A stretch of 64,000 nt of DNA from Tetrahymena elliotti 4EA (Eukaryota; Ciliophora; Oligohymenophorea; Hymenostomatida; Tetrahymenidae): NCBI GenBank assembly GCA_000231825.2, contig JH720320.1:500019-564018 (forward strand), in the 5' to 3' direction. Shown here piece by piece: positions 14,718 through 27,548 of the stretch. The translations under genes and the position numbers were made by a program. How positions within the stretch are numbered: position 1 is the stretch's first letter; each line of letters opens with the position of its first letter. Under the pieces are notes generated by a model, which was not told the origin of the DNA, did not search any database, and worked only from the letters and a program-made list of their open reading frames with translations.

Positions 14718-15119
14718 TCAATATTTTTTTTGTTGCATTAAATTTTAAATGTTTTGTCTACTTATTTCTAAGTAGTTGTAGAGTTCCTTTGCTTATTTAT
14801 ATTTAACTTCATTAAAAACTCGCCAAGGTTTTGATTAAATTTAATTCTTTACTTTTTCTGAATAGAAAATTTTATAATTTTCTTAAGATGTATCATAATA
14901 GTCTTTCCAAAACCTCAAAACATCTCCTCTGTCATTAAAGCAATAGTAGTAGCCAAAATTATTAAATCTAGTTTTTCGAGGACCTTTTTATATGAATTTA
15001 TCATAGTTGTCCCAACTAAAGCCATACCCGAGTTCTTTCAAGTAATAGTTAGCTTAATTTAAACATGATTGCTTTAATTCTGTGATTTAGAGAGATTCTA
15101 TGTTTTCTGATTTTATCAT
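14718..15119 (-). CDS. small single-exon orphan protein, 133 aa
   Basis: Continuous code-6 frame from ATG (15119-15117) to TGA (14720-14718), with an in-frame TGA 18 nt before the ATG. The composition is protein-like and unlike the surrounding noise. Residues 30-75 are rich in aromatics and glycine ('KELGYGFSWDNYDKFI', 'NNFGYYYCFNDRGDVL', 'FWKDYYD'), and the C-terminal third is charged and probably helical. There is no signal peptide or membrane segment. Four of its glutamines are encoded by TAA or TAG before residue 100, so standard-code searches would break it. It lies head-to-head with the Gln-rich gene, 611 nt away. I do not recognise it; a Tetrahymena-specific family is likely. Confidence 0.65.
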
Positions 15120-15730
15120 TAGTTCTATTAAATTTCACTTAACTTTTCAACGATATATAAATATCAGATTTTTTATTTAATCAAAAATTTTTGAAAAAAT
15201 TAAAGTAAATTAATTTTTTTATACCCTATTAAAATCAAATTAAAATTTACATTTTCTCAAAAATTATTTTATTTCTTTTGAATTCAAAAATCAAAGTAAT
15301 TTTTTTACAATTCTGACATTTTTTGCTGAGCTTTGTGCTGATCTTAAAAAATTCAAATTCAGATTGAGTTAACTTTAATAATGTTAGTAGAAATAATTAT
15401 TATAAAATAAGTAAATCAAATTGATATTTTAAGTTTTTATCATTTTAAATTTTTTGAAAGATTTTATAATTGTGAGAGAACTTTCTGATTCCTTATTTCT
15501 TATAAAATGATTAGATTGGTTTGATTTTATTTGAATAATAATTAGCAACTTAAATATAAATAATAATAAATATAGGCTTATAAATATATTTGCTTTTTAA
15601 TTGACAGTAAGAGCAAAAGTTAAAATTATTATATGATAAAAAGATAATAAGATAATTGATTAACTTTTTAAAAAATTTTAAACATTTTTAAATTAAAATA
15701 CACACATTAGACAATCATATTTATTCATAA
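15120..15730. promoter_or_regulatory. shared upstream region of two divergent genes
   Basis: 611 nt of AT-rich DNA separating the start codons of the minus-strand orphan gene and the plus-strand Gln-rich gene. Both promoters must lie here or inside the transcription units. I see no specific motif. Confidence 0.4.
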
Positions 15731-17741
15731 ATGGACTATAAAAGCAATAGAAATATGGACATTGAGGTTAATGGAGATAATTAATATTCATAGTAGTTGA
15801 TTCCTATCTTCATGCCTCCAAATACAGATAAAATTAAAATTTAGATTGCCACCAATTGGAAAAATAAAATTGTAATTTCAGTAAAGAAGAACATTACTAT
15901 TAGAGATTTACAAAAGATCATAGCTGAAAAGTTCTATTAGACATTCTTAGCTAATTCTGAATTAGTTGATGAAAATCTTAATAGCAATAGCCATCATCAC
16001 AATTAAAACAATTAAATTCCTTTAAAGGTAGAAGGCATCAAGTATTAAGATTGCACTATTCCATTGAATGAAATAGTTGAAGACATAGTAGAATATAATT
16101 CCTTACTCACTTGCGTCATTACTCCCATCAATAAAAATGATGATAAAGTAACTAAAAAGCTTAATCAATTACTTCATAATTAAGCTTAATATGCTCATGT
16201 TATTTCTACAAATGGATAAATCTAAAATGGTTCTCATAATTAGTAAAACTAAAAGATCTAATAATAGTAATAGTAGCAATCAAGAGCAGATCAATAATAG
16301 AAAGGAAATGCACAAAATCCTTCTTAACAAAATAATCAAGGTTAATAAGCTTCTTCCAACAGTTAAAAAAGTAAAAAGAAAGAAAAGAAGAACAAAAATA
16401 AATAAAAACAAGCTGAATAAAAATTATAGCAAACTCTTCAACAATAGTAAAATTAATAGCAATCAAGTTTATAATAATAGCACTAAAAGGAGAAGCAATA
16501 GTAGCAAGCTGTTTAAAGTAAACCTGAGTAGAAGTAGTAATAGACTCCTAAAGAGAATCATAATAATCATGATAATAAGAAGTAATAAAATTAATAAACA
16601 TAAGAATCCAAAAAACCCTAAGCAGAGCCAAAATAATAGGTTTAGCATTAACAAGCAGCCCATTAAAATAACCAACATAACCACCAAAATACCTAAAATA
16701 ACTAAACTGCCTAAAATTAGATATAATAGTAAGCATCTTCTGTTAAGATATAGATGCCAGAGCCACAAAAAAAGTAAAAGTTGGATAAAAACAGTATTTC
16801 AAGTGAAAGCAGTGAAGAAGAACTGGATCTTTAGAATCTTTTCCCTAGTCCTGTTAAAAAGTCTTCCATTCAGCCATCTATTTAAAAATAATAGTCTGAT
16901 ATACCTAATAATAAAAAAGTAGAAAGTACACCAAAATTATAAGTCTAAAAAGAGGTTCCTTAAAATAAGTCAGATTCTGATTCTGATAGTGATAGCGATA
17001 GTAATAATACTCCTATTTTCCCATTTACTTAGGATAAAAAGCAATAGTAAAATAGCCAAAAGTCAGTTCCTGCTCTCTAAGTTGAAAAAAAGGAATCTAA
17101 TTTCTAGCGTAAATTGAGTTCAAGTAGCAGCAGTAAAAGCAGTGAAGAAAGTGATTCTGAAAAAATTTTAGATATTTTCTCAGAAAAACCTAAAGCTTAA
17201 AAGCCCTCTGTTTAGTAAAAGTAGCAATAATAATCACCATAAATTTAGTCTCAACAATCTTAAGCAAAGAAATAAGCTGTTGAATAGTAAAATGTAGCAG
17301 CAAATAAAAAGAATGGTAAAAATAACTCAAAACAAAGCAATAACAATAGCTTAATCTAAGGATCTCCTAAAAATAGCTCCATTTAAAGCTAAGAAAACAA
17401 AAAGAATAATAGTTACGCAGATGATGACAGCAACTTTGACATAGCTCTATTCCAAGATCCAAAGGCTGCTAAAAAACCCCCTCAAAAGAAGAAGAGAACT
17501 ATAAGCTTTGAAGCCAATGTTTATGAAGAAGAAACATCTATGGATTCCTCTGATGACTCAAACGAAGGTAATCAATCTTTTTAAATTTAAAAATAATTTT
17601 GTTAAATTTTAGAATTAAATTATTTTATATTAAATTTTATTATTAAATAATACTTTAAAAATTAATTTAATAGAAGTCACAAAGAAGAATAGTAAAAAAT
17701 CAGATAAATTCCTTAGCAGATTGGCCAAAAAATTAGACTGA
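15731..17741 (+). CDS. Gln-rich, Ser/acidic low-complexity protein
   Basis: Exons 15731-17567 and 17674-17741, 634 aa; the intron (106 nt) runs GTAATC..TAG and the join keeps phase. Residues 20-150 form the only globular-looking part; 'KIVISVKKNITIRDLQKII' suggests a ubiquitin-like beta-grasp start, but this is tentative. Residues 160-350 are almost pure Gln/Asn/Lys with long Gln runs encoded mainly by TAA and TAG. After that come Ser/Glu/Asp blocks ('SISSESSEEELDL', 'DSDSDSDSDS', 'SSSSSKSSEESDSEK') separated by Lys/Pro stretches. These are typical casein-kinase-2-like sites, and the layout recalls nucleolar phosphoproteins such as Nopp140 or coilin. The short last exon adds a basic tail. Function inferred only from composition. 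Confidence 0.75.
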
Positions 17742-18346
17742 GAAATCAAAACAGATTTGCAAAAATAAAAAAGCATGAAAAAAACAATAAAATAAACAAA
17801 AAATTATTTAAACAAGCAAATAAACAAAAGATACCTAAAAAAAGAATACAGCTACATTATAAAGATCTGAATGAAATATTTTAACATACAATGGAATGAA
17901 AAATATTGAAAAATTAGAAACATTATGAATAAATTGATTGATAAACATAAAAATTCAAAAAGATTTAATAAAAAAAGAAATAATGTTAATTGAATTATAT
18001 AAAGATGATAAGTTAAAGAAAGAATAAGTAAGTAATATAGACATATATATTTGTGTTAATTTTTATTTATATTTATATATTCCAACCTAAATAAATAATT
18101 CCTTTATACCTAAAACTCACATTTATGTTGACACTCTTTTTTATCCATTTAAAATCTTTTTGGTTACAATTTTATTATTTTAAACTTTAAGTTTGATAAA
18201 AAAGCAATGAATTATTATTTTAAAGATTAAGGTTTTTAAATCTATGGTGTAGTTTAGCTTTTTTTTTCATTTTATGTTATTTTAAAGAAAAGTGGATATT
18301 TAAATCAATATGATGTTTTTATTAATTAGAAGGAAAATTTTAGTTC
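17742..18346. other. intergenic region between convergent genes
   Basis: 605 nt between the TGA of the Gln-rich gene (+) and the TGA of the coiled-coil gene (-). AT-rich; I see no gene or strong structure. Confidence 0.5.
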
Positions 18347-21300
18347 TCAAGAAAGACGTGTAGAAGCCATGTAAATTTGGTTAAATGCTAATTTATAACC
18401 AGCATTTTCTCTTGCTAGTTCATATATTTGATTTTGAAGTAAATGCTTTTTATCTGTGTTATTAGAGTGAATAAGAGGGATATTTGGAATTTAATTGTAA
18501 ATGTATATATCTTTAAGGTGATTAATTACTTTATCAATAGTTAAGTTTTCCATATCTTAATTTATCAAAGCACTTAAATGTTATTTCTTTTTTGTTAATT
18601 CTGATATTTTTTTTATTATTTGAGCAATTACTATATTATTCTTTTCTCCTCTTTCCTTAATAATATTTCTGCTAACTTTCAGATTGTTTAGGTAGTACAA
18701 ATCTAGCAATTTAAGGGCATTCCTAATGTTGATCATTTCATCCTATTTGGAATTAAAAGTTTATTATTTACAAAATTAAACATTTAATTAGTTTTTGTAT
18801 TTTTTCAGTCATAAAATTAGACAAATTTGAATAGAAAAAAGAGTAATCAATCAAATTTCTTATAAAATTTGTTTTTTTAAATCTTGATAATTTTAATAAA
18901 TAAATAGTGGTTCATTATGCTTTAAATTTTTTAAAACTTTAATAAAAAATCTGAAAATTTAATAAATTCTGATGGATAATTATTTACTGTGGTTTGCAAA
19001 TCTTATTCGAAAATTCATTAATTATTTTTATGATAATAATTGACTAATAAATTTTATAATTAATTACCTGAGCATGTTCTATTAGAAGTGAATTAAATGA
19101 AGAATATAAATATTTTTTATTTGTCATTGTGGTTGATCTCAGTTCAATACAAGAATTAAGGAATCTTTGCACTGTGTTTTATAGATTTTCTTCAAGCACT
19201 TGCATTATAACCTTAGTATCATGTAAAACCTATTAGAAATTGTTACTTCTCACAACTCTTTCTTCTAATTTACTGGTATATTTTTCAGCGGCCTTAACTG
19301 CATTTCTAATACTGTTAATTTCTAATTAACTCTCACTACTTGAATGAGTTTAGCTTTGATTTTATTAGTTATTTTGTTAGTTTCCAGAAGAATAGCTTGA
19401 GCTCAATCCTGAATTTACTTATTACGTATATAAATTATTGTTAATATTGTTGAAGCTAGATGTTTATTGGAGGGGATTAGTCTATCCTTATTAAATTAAG
19501 AGATTATCATATTTTTCTTGATAATAAGTAAAATTTGTAGCTACTTAGTTATAACACACAACCATGATTCCCATAATATCAAAATTTTTCAAAGCATCAA
19601 TAGCATTTTACAAATCAAGCACGTTGTTCTCTATATTCTTAAAAATGCTATGCAAATCTTTTAAGAAGTTAACCCAGTTTCTAGCAATTAAATGGCAGTA
19701 ATCTTACAAATTAAAAATCAACTTATTTGAGTATGCATCTTAAATAGTCTCTTAGTTGAAATCCATAAGAGCTTACTCCTAGGCACTGAATAGATGCTAA
19801 AGAGAATTAGGTAAATATTTTAATAGAAGCTTTATTTGCTCATAGTTAGTAAATTAAGGTGAGCTTACTGTACCTAGATTTTACAACCCTGCATTATTAT
19901 TTTTTTCTTAACCTTTTTAGCCTAAAAATAAATAAAAAAAAGTTAACAGATGAATAAATTAAATGAATGGAAATAAGATTCATGGACATTATTCAAAAAT
20001 AATTTGAGCTTGAAAGATTAAGAAAAGATATTGAGTATTTTCATTTAAAATCTCTTCAAATTTGAAATAAACTTTTGAAAAATTAATTTAGACTTTGATA
20101 AATCTTTCTTATAAAAATGAATGATTTAGTGAAATATTTTATAAATTGCAATAAAACACCCACATTAAGTATTAATTTTAGTGAATTTGGGTTACAAATA
20201 TTTGAAGAGAAAATGGATAAAATTAAGTCTTTCATTAATAAAAGAAAAATAAGTTTACTAAAGGAAGTATTTTATTAATTAAAATTTTATTAAAAGAGGT
20301 GGATCAAATTTAAATTAATTTTACGAGAAATTGCAAGGTCTAACACATGAATTAGCTAATCAATTTAAGATTCGTCAAATAATTTGGCAGAATTAAGCTG
20401 ATTTGAGTCTACTATTGCCTTAATCTTTAGGAAAGTATTATCCTATTACTTCAAAAGCTCAGTTACTCTTTACTCAAAATTCTTGATAATCTGCTCTTGA
20501 GATTCTATTTTTCTATTAAATAAATCAGTTTGACTAATACTTTCACTATGCTCTTTGGTACTCTTATCAAGCAAAGCATTCTTTTAACTAAGCAACTCTA
20601 AGCAGCTGCTTTTCTATTCTTCTAGCTATTTAATTTATTTTTACATTTTTTCTATTCTCTTTTCAAGCTCTGCTTTTTGTTCAGTTAACACATAATTTTA
20701 CTTTGTTTAACTCTATAGATATTCTTCGATTTAGTTATGGCTGCTTTAAATTTACTCAATCTCCATTTAATACTATTTAATTAAATTCATTTCATTCTCC
20801 ATAGAAGATTTATGCATATGAGATATTTTTCCTTGTAGTTGATCTGAGGAACTCTTGAGCATTTTTTCTTTGATTGAAATTTCTCTTTCTAATATTGAGT
20901 TGTTTTCCTCAAGAATTCTGACCTTATTTGATAGCTCATCTATTTCTTACATTTTTTCATCAATCTGATGGTTTTTTTCATAAATTTCTTAATTCTTATC
21001 AAAAATCTCTTAATTCTTCTCCTCAATTTATCTGTTAAGAATTTCTTCAAAATCTCTTTTTAACTCATTCTCTCTGCTCTAAATACCATGTTGGTATTCT
21101 TTTTCAAAAACAACTGACTGACTCTCCATTTTTTTACTCTACTGATCTTTAAAAGTTGTTAACTCTGCTATTTATTTGATATTTTACTCTATAATTATAT
21201 TCTTCTCATTCATAAGTATTTAATAATTATGAATCTAATCTTCAAGAACTTGTATTTACTTCGCTTATTTTTCAATTTTTTTTTCTAGTTCTGACTTCTT

Positions 21301-24300
21301 TTCTTAAAGGTAATTGTTCTACTTTGCTTGTTACAAAAGAGAGTCATCTTGTTTCCTAATATTATTTTGAATTTAATCAATTTCAAACTCATATCTCTTT
21401 TTAATAGATAACTCATTATCTACTTGATTTTTAAGCATGCTACTAATTTTTTCTTGCAATTCAGTAGTTGTAGTCTTCAAAAGATTCTCTTTAACCTTGA
21501 TTTCACCTTTAAGCTGAGAAACAGATTCTTCCAATAATATAATTTTCTTTTTTGCTTCTTCTAATTCATTATTTTTTTCACCAATTTATCTGTTCATCTC
21601 AAATTGTTACCATAACTACTGCTCTCTTCTTTCTAAACCTTAATGAAATTCTTTTTCAAAGTGAATCACTTAATCTTCTATTTTTTTAATTTGGCTATCT
21701 CTTGAAAAAGAGAGCTCTTAAATTGTCTTGCAATTCTACTCAATCAAGGCATTTTTTTCACTTATTAAATCTTAGTAATTAGCTTTTTGCTCATCTAATA
21801 TTTAAATTTGTTAAAGCTACTTTTCTACTTTTCTTTCAAGCTCATTTTTTTGATCTTGAAGTAATAAGTTTTAATTCTTTTAAATTTAGAGAGTGTCCTC
21901 AACATACTTCAGTTTGTTTTTAAGTGTTTCACTTACTTGATCATAGTTTTTACTTTCTTCATTTAACTTTTGGTATTTACTATTTGCTAATTAGAGTGAA
22001 TCTTCTGCTACTAGCAACCTACCTTTAAGATGTTCAATTTAATCATCGACCTATCTTTTTTATTCTAAAAGAGAGCTATTCATCTTGGATTAGCTATTAA
22101 GATCCTCTTCAGTTTATTTTAGCTTATTTAAAATAGAATCTATCTCCTATTCATATTTCTATTTCAAAATATTTTCATTTTCAACAGATGTTTTAGCATA
22201 AAGATCAATATAATCCTCTTTTTCTTTTTAGGAATTTACCAATGCCTTTTCTTTCTCTGTAATATCTATTTTTAAGGCATTTATTTATTCATTTAATTCA
22301 GTTAACTTGTTTTTTAATTCATCCAATTCCTGATTCTTTTCTCTTACTTATCTATTTAGTATTTCCTCAAATTACTAATACAATTATTACTCCCTTCTCT
22401 CAAGTTCTTATTAGAATTCGCTTTCAAATTTCTCAAAATCTTCTTCTTATTACAAAGGATTAGTTGTATTCATGCATACTTTTTCTTACTTACTATTACT
22501 ATTTTATTGTTATCTATTAACTTGCTACTGACCCTTTTCTGCAGAATTCTATAGAGAATTGAACTTTACAGAATCAAAAGGATTAGGTGAATAGCCAAAG
22601 AAAGGCTCTGAATTATTAACATATTGTTCCATTTTTCTACTCTCATTATTTCCAAATAAATTCATATTATTAGGATCATTATTCTTATTATTTTGCATAA
22701 CTTCATCATCATCTTCTTCATCTCTATTAGAATAGGCTTACCCCTCATCAAAAATTTTAATATTTTGATTCTAACCCCTATTCATATCTTATGAATTATT
22801 CATATATTACTAATCATAATTTCTCTATTAATATTGATTTGGGTCTCTTTCTAAGTAATATTACTATTAATTGGCTTATTCATTTAAAGGAATTTATTGC
22901 TATGGGTTTTATTTTAAACTTGATTTAGATGAATTCAATGAAGAAGATCTCTTTTAATTTATCACCTCTGCAGATCTTCTTGTATTTTATTAAGATTTAC
23001 CTCTCTTCTTTGAGCTATTAACTGAACCTTATTTGCTATTTCTGCAACTACTTGTTTCTTCTTCATTCTCAGCTTCTTCCCTTATCCTAAAGATAGGACT
23101 GTTAAATTTTTATGTGCTCTAAAATAAAGAATGATTATCACTGCCGTTTCTGCATGTATTATTTTAATCATCTGTTCCTATTTCGCTAATACTTATATCA
23201 CTTTTACTTTATTCCATTAGAGATCTCTCATTTCTTTTACTTAATAAATAGTCATTGTTTGCATAAAAACCACTTCTTATCCTACTTTTGCTCAGAGGAG
23301 TTGTAACAGAAAGCTAATAACTTCTCAAATGAACTTTATTTTGCTATAATAGCTTCCTTAACTTTTCAGCTCTATCCCTTAAATTATCATTTTCTTTTTT
23401 CCATTTTAACTGTTCATCAGCAAAATAGTTCTCTTTCTAAAAGGAAATAATCACTTAAAAAAAATAAACTCAAAATATTAAAAATGATTTTACCTCATTT
23501 AGTTAATTGTTAACATTCTAGATTTATAAGTAAGATTGCTATAAGCGCTATTCTAAATCATTATTCTTTTAATTGAGTTCTTCGATTATTTGCTCATACT
23601 CATCTATCATTTGATTTATTTTCTATTTCTCTTCATTATAAAATTTATCACTTTAAACCATCGAGTTATTTGCTATCTATAATGTTGAATTAGGATGTCC
23701 ACTTTTATTAATTCCACTAACATTTAATACATTATTTCCTTGGCTTAAATAACTCCCACTATTGTAATTTAAGTTTTAAGGTTCATTATCAAAACTTGCT
23801 GTTTATTAACTTGCTTCTTCACTTTTCAGCTTTTCAATCAACTAATTTAAATCATTATTTTCTATTTCTAATAGTTTTATTTTATCTTTCAACTCCTAGC
23901 GATTTTGGTCTAATTTTTAAAGCTCATTGGTTGCATTTTCAAGCTTTTTGTTAAAATTTTGGATCATTTAATTTTCATTAATTACCTATTAGTAAAAATT
24001 AAGAATTTACATCTTTGCTTAACACATCTATAATTTGGGTTGCTTTTTCAATGGCTAAATCCTTTTCATTGTTTTCAACTTCTAGCCTTTATATAGTATC
24101 AAATAGCTTTTACTTTAAGATAAATTAAAAAAATCTTCATATTTTATTTAATTGAATAAAAATAACTTAATACATATTCGTCTCCAAAATGTGATGATTG
24201 CTAAGTTTCTCTTGTAACAGAGGAGTCCTTTATAGATTGATTCCTTTAACTTAAAATACCTGAATTCTTTTTATTTTAAGAATTAGATCGAATAAGCTCT

Positions 24301-24341
24301 TTTTTATTCTGCTAAATTGAAGAGGAGGAAGATGATTTCAT
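18347..24341 (-). CDS. large coiled-coil protein, 1707 aa
   Basis: Exons in reading order: 24341-24174, 24112-24011, 23985-23494, 23436-20325, 19921-19068, 18742-18347. The 3.1-kb fourth exon is one uninterrupted code-6 frame. The N-terminus is Ser/Lys-rich, followed by a short coiled coil, a Ser/Asn-rich linker (roughly residues 300-550) and about 750 residues of heptad-like sequence rich in Glu, Lys, Leu, Ile and Gln. The last 400 residues contain two more compact helical parts ('LLKYLPNSLQHLFSAQEQAL', 'HLIARNWVNFLKDLHSIF') split by a Gln/Ser/Asn linker. Proteins of this shape serve as cytoskeletal or basal-body scaffolds in ciliates, but no motif identifies this one. Intron 2 is modelled at only 25 nt; a 67-nt alternative ending at 23944 keeps the same frame. 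Confidence 0.8.
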
Positions 24342-24994
24342 TTTTTTATATTTTGTATCACCTTTTGAAATAATTTGTATGAATATTATTAATTTTTTTA
24401 GTTAATATCTCAATTTAAATATAAAAATAATATTCAAATTGAAATTTTTTTTTTTGTATTGGCTAACAACTATCTTTTATTAACTATCAATTTAATCATA
24501 TAAATCTTACTATTCTCAATTATTTACTAGTAAATGTAAATGTTAAAAAAACAAACCACCATACAAATATAAATAACATTTAATCTTTTGGTAATATATT
24601 ATTTCAATTTAATTTAAAAATATTAGTAGCTTAGCTAAACACATTTAACTAACTATCTATCTATCTCTTAGTCAAAAATTAAAAAACTTTACTTTTCAAA
24701 ATATCCATTAATTTATTATTTTTTTCTTTTTTATTATAAATAAATTAATACATCTTTAAGAAAATTCATGTTTTTTAAAAAGGACCTAATAGGATTAATA
24801 ATTTATGCATGATACTTTTTCACAATTTCGAAATTCAGAGATTATTCAGTTATGTAAGTTAATTTTTTACTTTTTGTAAAAATTGTAATTATTATTTTTA
24901 TTTGAAATTATTTACTAAAAGTTAAATTAGAATAAATTATTTTTTTTTTTAAATTTAATCTAAATATAAATTAACTTTATTCAATAATTATTTT
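24342..24994. other. intergenic region upstream of coiled-coil gene and 5S array
   Basis: AT-rich DNA holding the upstream region of the minus-strand coiled-coil gene and the 5' flank of the first 5S gene. No motif can be named. Confidence 0.5.
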
Positions 24995-25114
24995 GTTATC
25001 GGCCATACTAAGGTGAAAACACCGGATCCCATTCGAACTCCGAAGTTAAGCGCCTTAAGGCTGGGTTAGTACTAAGGTGGGGGACCGCTTGGGAAGTCCC
25101 AGTGTCGATAACCT
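24995..25114 (+). rRNA. 5S rRNA: 5S ribosomal RNA
   Basis: 120 nt beginning GTTATCGGCC and ending at CGATAACCT, so the two ends pair as helix I of 5S rRNA. The sequence carries the conserved loop region 'CGAACTCCGAAGTTAAGC' and the internal-control-region segment 'GGGTTAGTACTAAGG'. It is GC-rich compared with its surroundings and identical to the copy 269 nt downstream. It is transcribed by RNA polymerase III from internal promoter elements and ends at a T run. Confidence 0.97.
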
Positions 25115-25119
25115 TTTTT
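25114..25119 (+). terminator. Pol III oligo-T terminator of first 5S gene
   Basis: Six T residues directly at the 3' end of the 5S sequence, the usual Pol III stop signal. Confidence 0.8.
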
Positions 25120-25140
25120 AATTTTAATTTAATACATTTT

Positions 25141-25263
25141 ACAAAAAATACAAAGATATCCTATTTAATTATTTTTGTTAACAAAAAATTTATAATAGTT
25201 TACTTATTTATATTAAACTATTTATTTTTAAGGATTAAATAGACAATAATTTTGATTAATTTT
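25141..25263. repeat. 5S intergenic spacer, repeated at 38167-38286
   Basis: Spacer between the two 5S genes. It is nearly identical over about 120 nt to 38167-38286, which precedes the 5S gene of the second cluster. Shared stretches include 'AACAAAAAATTTATAATAGT' and 'GATTAAATAGACAATAATTT'. Confidence 0.9.
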
Positions 25264-25383
25264 GTTATCGGCCATACTAAGGTGAAAACACCGGATCCCA
25301 TTCGAACTCCGAAGTTAAGCGCCTTAAGGCTGGGTTAGTACTAAGGTGGGGGACCGCTTGGGAAGTCCCAGTGTCGATAACCT
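25264..25383 (+). rRNA. 5S rRNA: 5S ribosomal RNA, second tandem copy
   Basis: Identical 120-nt copy of the gene at 24995-25114, in the same orientation, giving a 269-nt repeat unit. Followed by seven T residues. All conserved 5S segments, including the terminal helix and the internal promoter region, are intact. Confidence 0.97.
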
Positions 25384-25389
25384 TTTTTT
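25383..25389 (+). terminator. Pol III oligo-T terminator of second 5S gene
   Basis: Run of seven T residues at the end of the second 5S gene. Confidence 0.8.
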
Positions 25390-25775
25390 AAATATTAAAT
25401 GAATTAGAAATAGATGAGTTAAAAAATTAATATCAAAAAAATTTTTAAAATTATCAAATATCTTTTTATTTTGAATAATTGTTAATTAAAATATATATAT
25501 TAGAATAAAATGAACAAAACCATAAAAAAATAAAGATAAGTAGATGTACAAATTCAAATTCACTAGCACAATTAACCAAATATTTTAATCTTAAAAATGA
25601 ATTTTTTTAAATAAATTAGAGCTATTAAAAGAATTTTTTAAGCATGGATTAACTTAACATAAAATTTCTTTTTCTAACAAAACATTAAGATTAAAGCTAA
25701 TTAATTCATAAATAAAGATTTCTTTGAGTATTTATCAGCTAGTAAATAAGTAGAAAATTATTTGAAAATTTTAAA
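25384..25775. other. intergenic region after the 5S pair
   Basis: AT-rich DNA between the second 5S gene and the next ATG. No further 5S fragment is visible. Confidence 0.5.
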
Positions 25776-27548
25776 ATGAATGCACTAAAAGACATAGAAC
25801 TTCACTAATTTGTGCTTCCTTTAAATCTTTTTTTCTAGCTTTATCAAATAAAAATGTAATATGATATGGATTACAATGTTTTCCTACCTCTAGTGCTGAT
25901 TTTATTCTAAAGAATATTGAGGATAATTGATATAATTACAAAGTATTCCAATCAGTTAAACTAAAATAATAATCAAAATGATATGGACTTCTTTAAGACA
26001 CTAAAAAGGTAATAAATTTTTAATTAAAATGTTTTTAAAGTTTTTATTTAAAAAAATTAAAGCATTGTCTCAATTTTATTCTACTATGACAAAATTTATT
26101 ATGACTATATCTATGACAATTTAACTTCAAGAAATTATTTTTTAGGGATGGTTTATTATTAAACTTTCTATAATTTTTTGTTTTCACTAAAAATGTTGTA
26201 AGGTCATATACCTTCAGATATAAACCTAAGAGATCCTCCTTAATGCTATAATATGTGGATATTTCATGAATCTTTTATGAATATTCAAACAGAATAATGT
26301 CCACTGTCAAACTAAAATAACAATAACAATACGAGTAATTAGGTATATCTTATTTTTGCTTTAGTAAATGGTTTGGTTATAAATGCAGCAATGCACTTGG
26401 CAGCTAAAATTGGTTTCAACATGAAATCAGAAATAATGTATTTCTTAAAAGTTAGGATTCTAGAAATAGTCAAATATTTTACAATATTGTTTTTTAAAGT
26501 TTTTCTTGTCTGTAACTATGCACAATAATATATAATAACTCAAGTAATTAAGATAATATCTATTTAACTACTTCCTCTTACCTATAATCCTATTTAGAAA
26601 AGTGATTTTTTTATGAGTAGTATTTTTCAAGTTAATCTGTATCCAGCAGCACTATCATATACAGGATAGGGATTGAGAGTAATTGAAGAGTAAAATATGA
26701 GAGATACTTAGTATTTTTTAATTATTGAACAAATAGATAGCATTTGTTCAATTTTATTCTACTTAGCAGTTCTATTTTAATTTAGAAACTAGCCACTATT
26801 TAACACTGAATTGATTTTCATTTATGTAAGTGTTATAGCATAAATAATAAATTTATTTACAATGATCCATGTAAGGTATCTTCTAAGAACAGTAGGACCA
26901 TTTTTGAAGCTAAATTTATCAGCAGCAAACTTTTCACAAAAAGAATTTGAAAAATTAATATAAGAAAAGCTTTCAGTAATAACTCAATAGATAAGCGTAA
27001 TAATAACAGAAGAAGCTGATATACAAAATAATAATGTTCGAATTAACTCAGATATGGTTAAAACTATGCTTAACTTTTCAAAAAATTATGGATTCTAGAT
27101 ATTTTACAGGTAATTGAAAGAGGACTTAGCAATAATTTTTGAATTATAGGCTAGGATTAAAGGTTTTCTAATTAAAATGAGTGACTATTAACTTCTTTAA
27201 TATAATTACTAAATTTTTGAGAAAATTTGCCAGATTGCAAATGATGAAGGCCATAAAATAGAATTTGATGTATTCAATTTTCACCCAAAGATGGTCATAG
27301 ATGCTTTTTCAATTTACAAATTTAAATTAAATTTTATAAAAATGGCCATTCCTAAGCATGATATTTCTTAAAATATAAATAAAATACCTTATAAACAATC
27401 AATTAAATACGAATATGAAAGCAATTAAATTTTAAAACAATATGTAGCTGATTGCAACTAAGTTTTAGCCTATTTAAAAAAAATTTAACCTGATATGCTT
27501 TTTAATCCTCAGCAAATATTATATGATCTCTACGATTCATTTGATTGA
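25776..27548 (+). CDS. multi-pass membrane protein of unknown function, 549 aa
   Basis: Exons 25776-26008 and 26132-27548. The intron (123 nt) has a GTAATA donor; the acceptor AAG at 26129-26131 was chosen because it keeps the long downstream frame, whereas the TAG seven bases further gives a frame that soon hits TGA. Several hydrophobic stretches look like membrane helices: 'NVFLPLVLILFQRILRIID', 'VYLIFALVNGLVINAAM', 'IVKYFTILFFKVFLV', 'SICSILFYLAVLFQF' and 'ELIFIYVSVIAQIINLF'. The last 220 residues are soluble, charged and probably helical. There is no classical signal peptide. No motif I recognise; a ciliate-specific membrane protein is the safest description. Confidence 0.7.

Noticed and set aside
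16191..16922. 243-codon standard-code frame rich in Lys, Asn and Ser, plus several minus-strand Leu-rich frames at 16206-16768
   Set aside because: Shadows of the Gln-rich gene 15731-17741, whose code-6 frame is longer, starts at a good ATG and continues through a phase-consistent intron.
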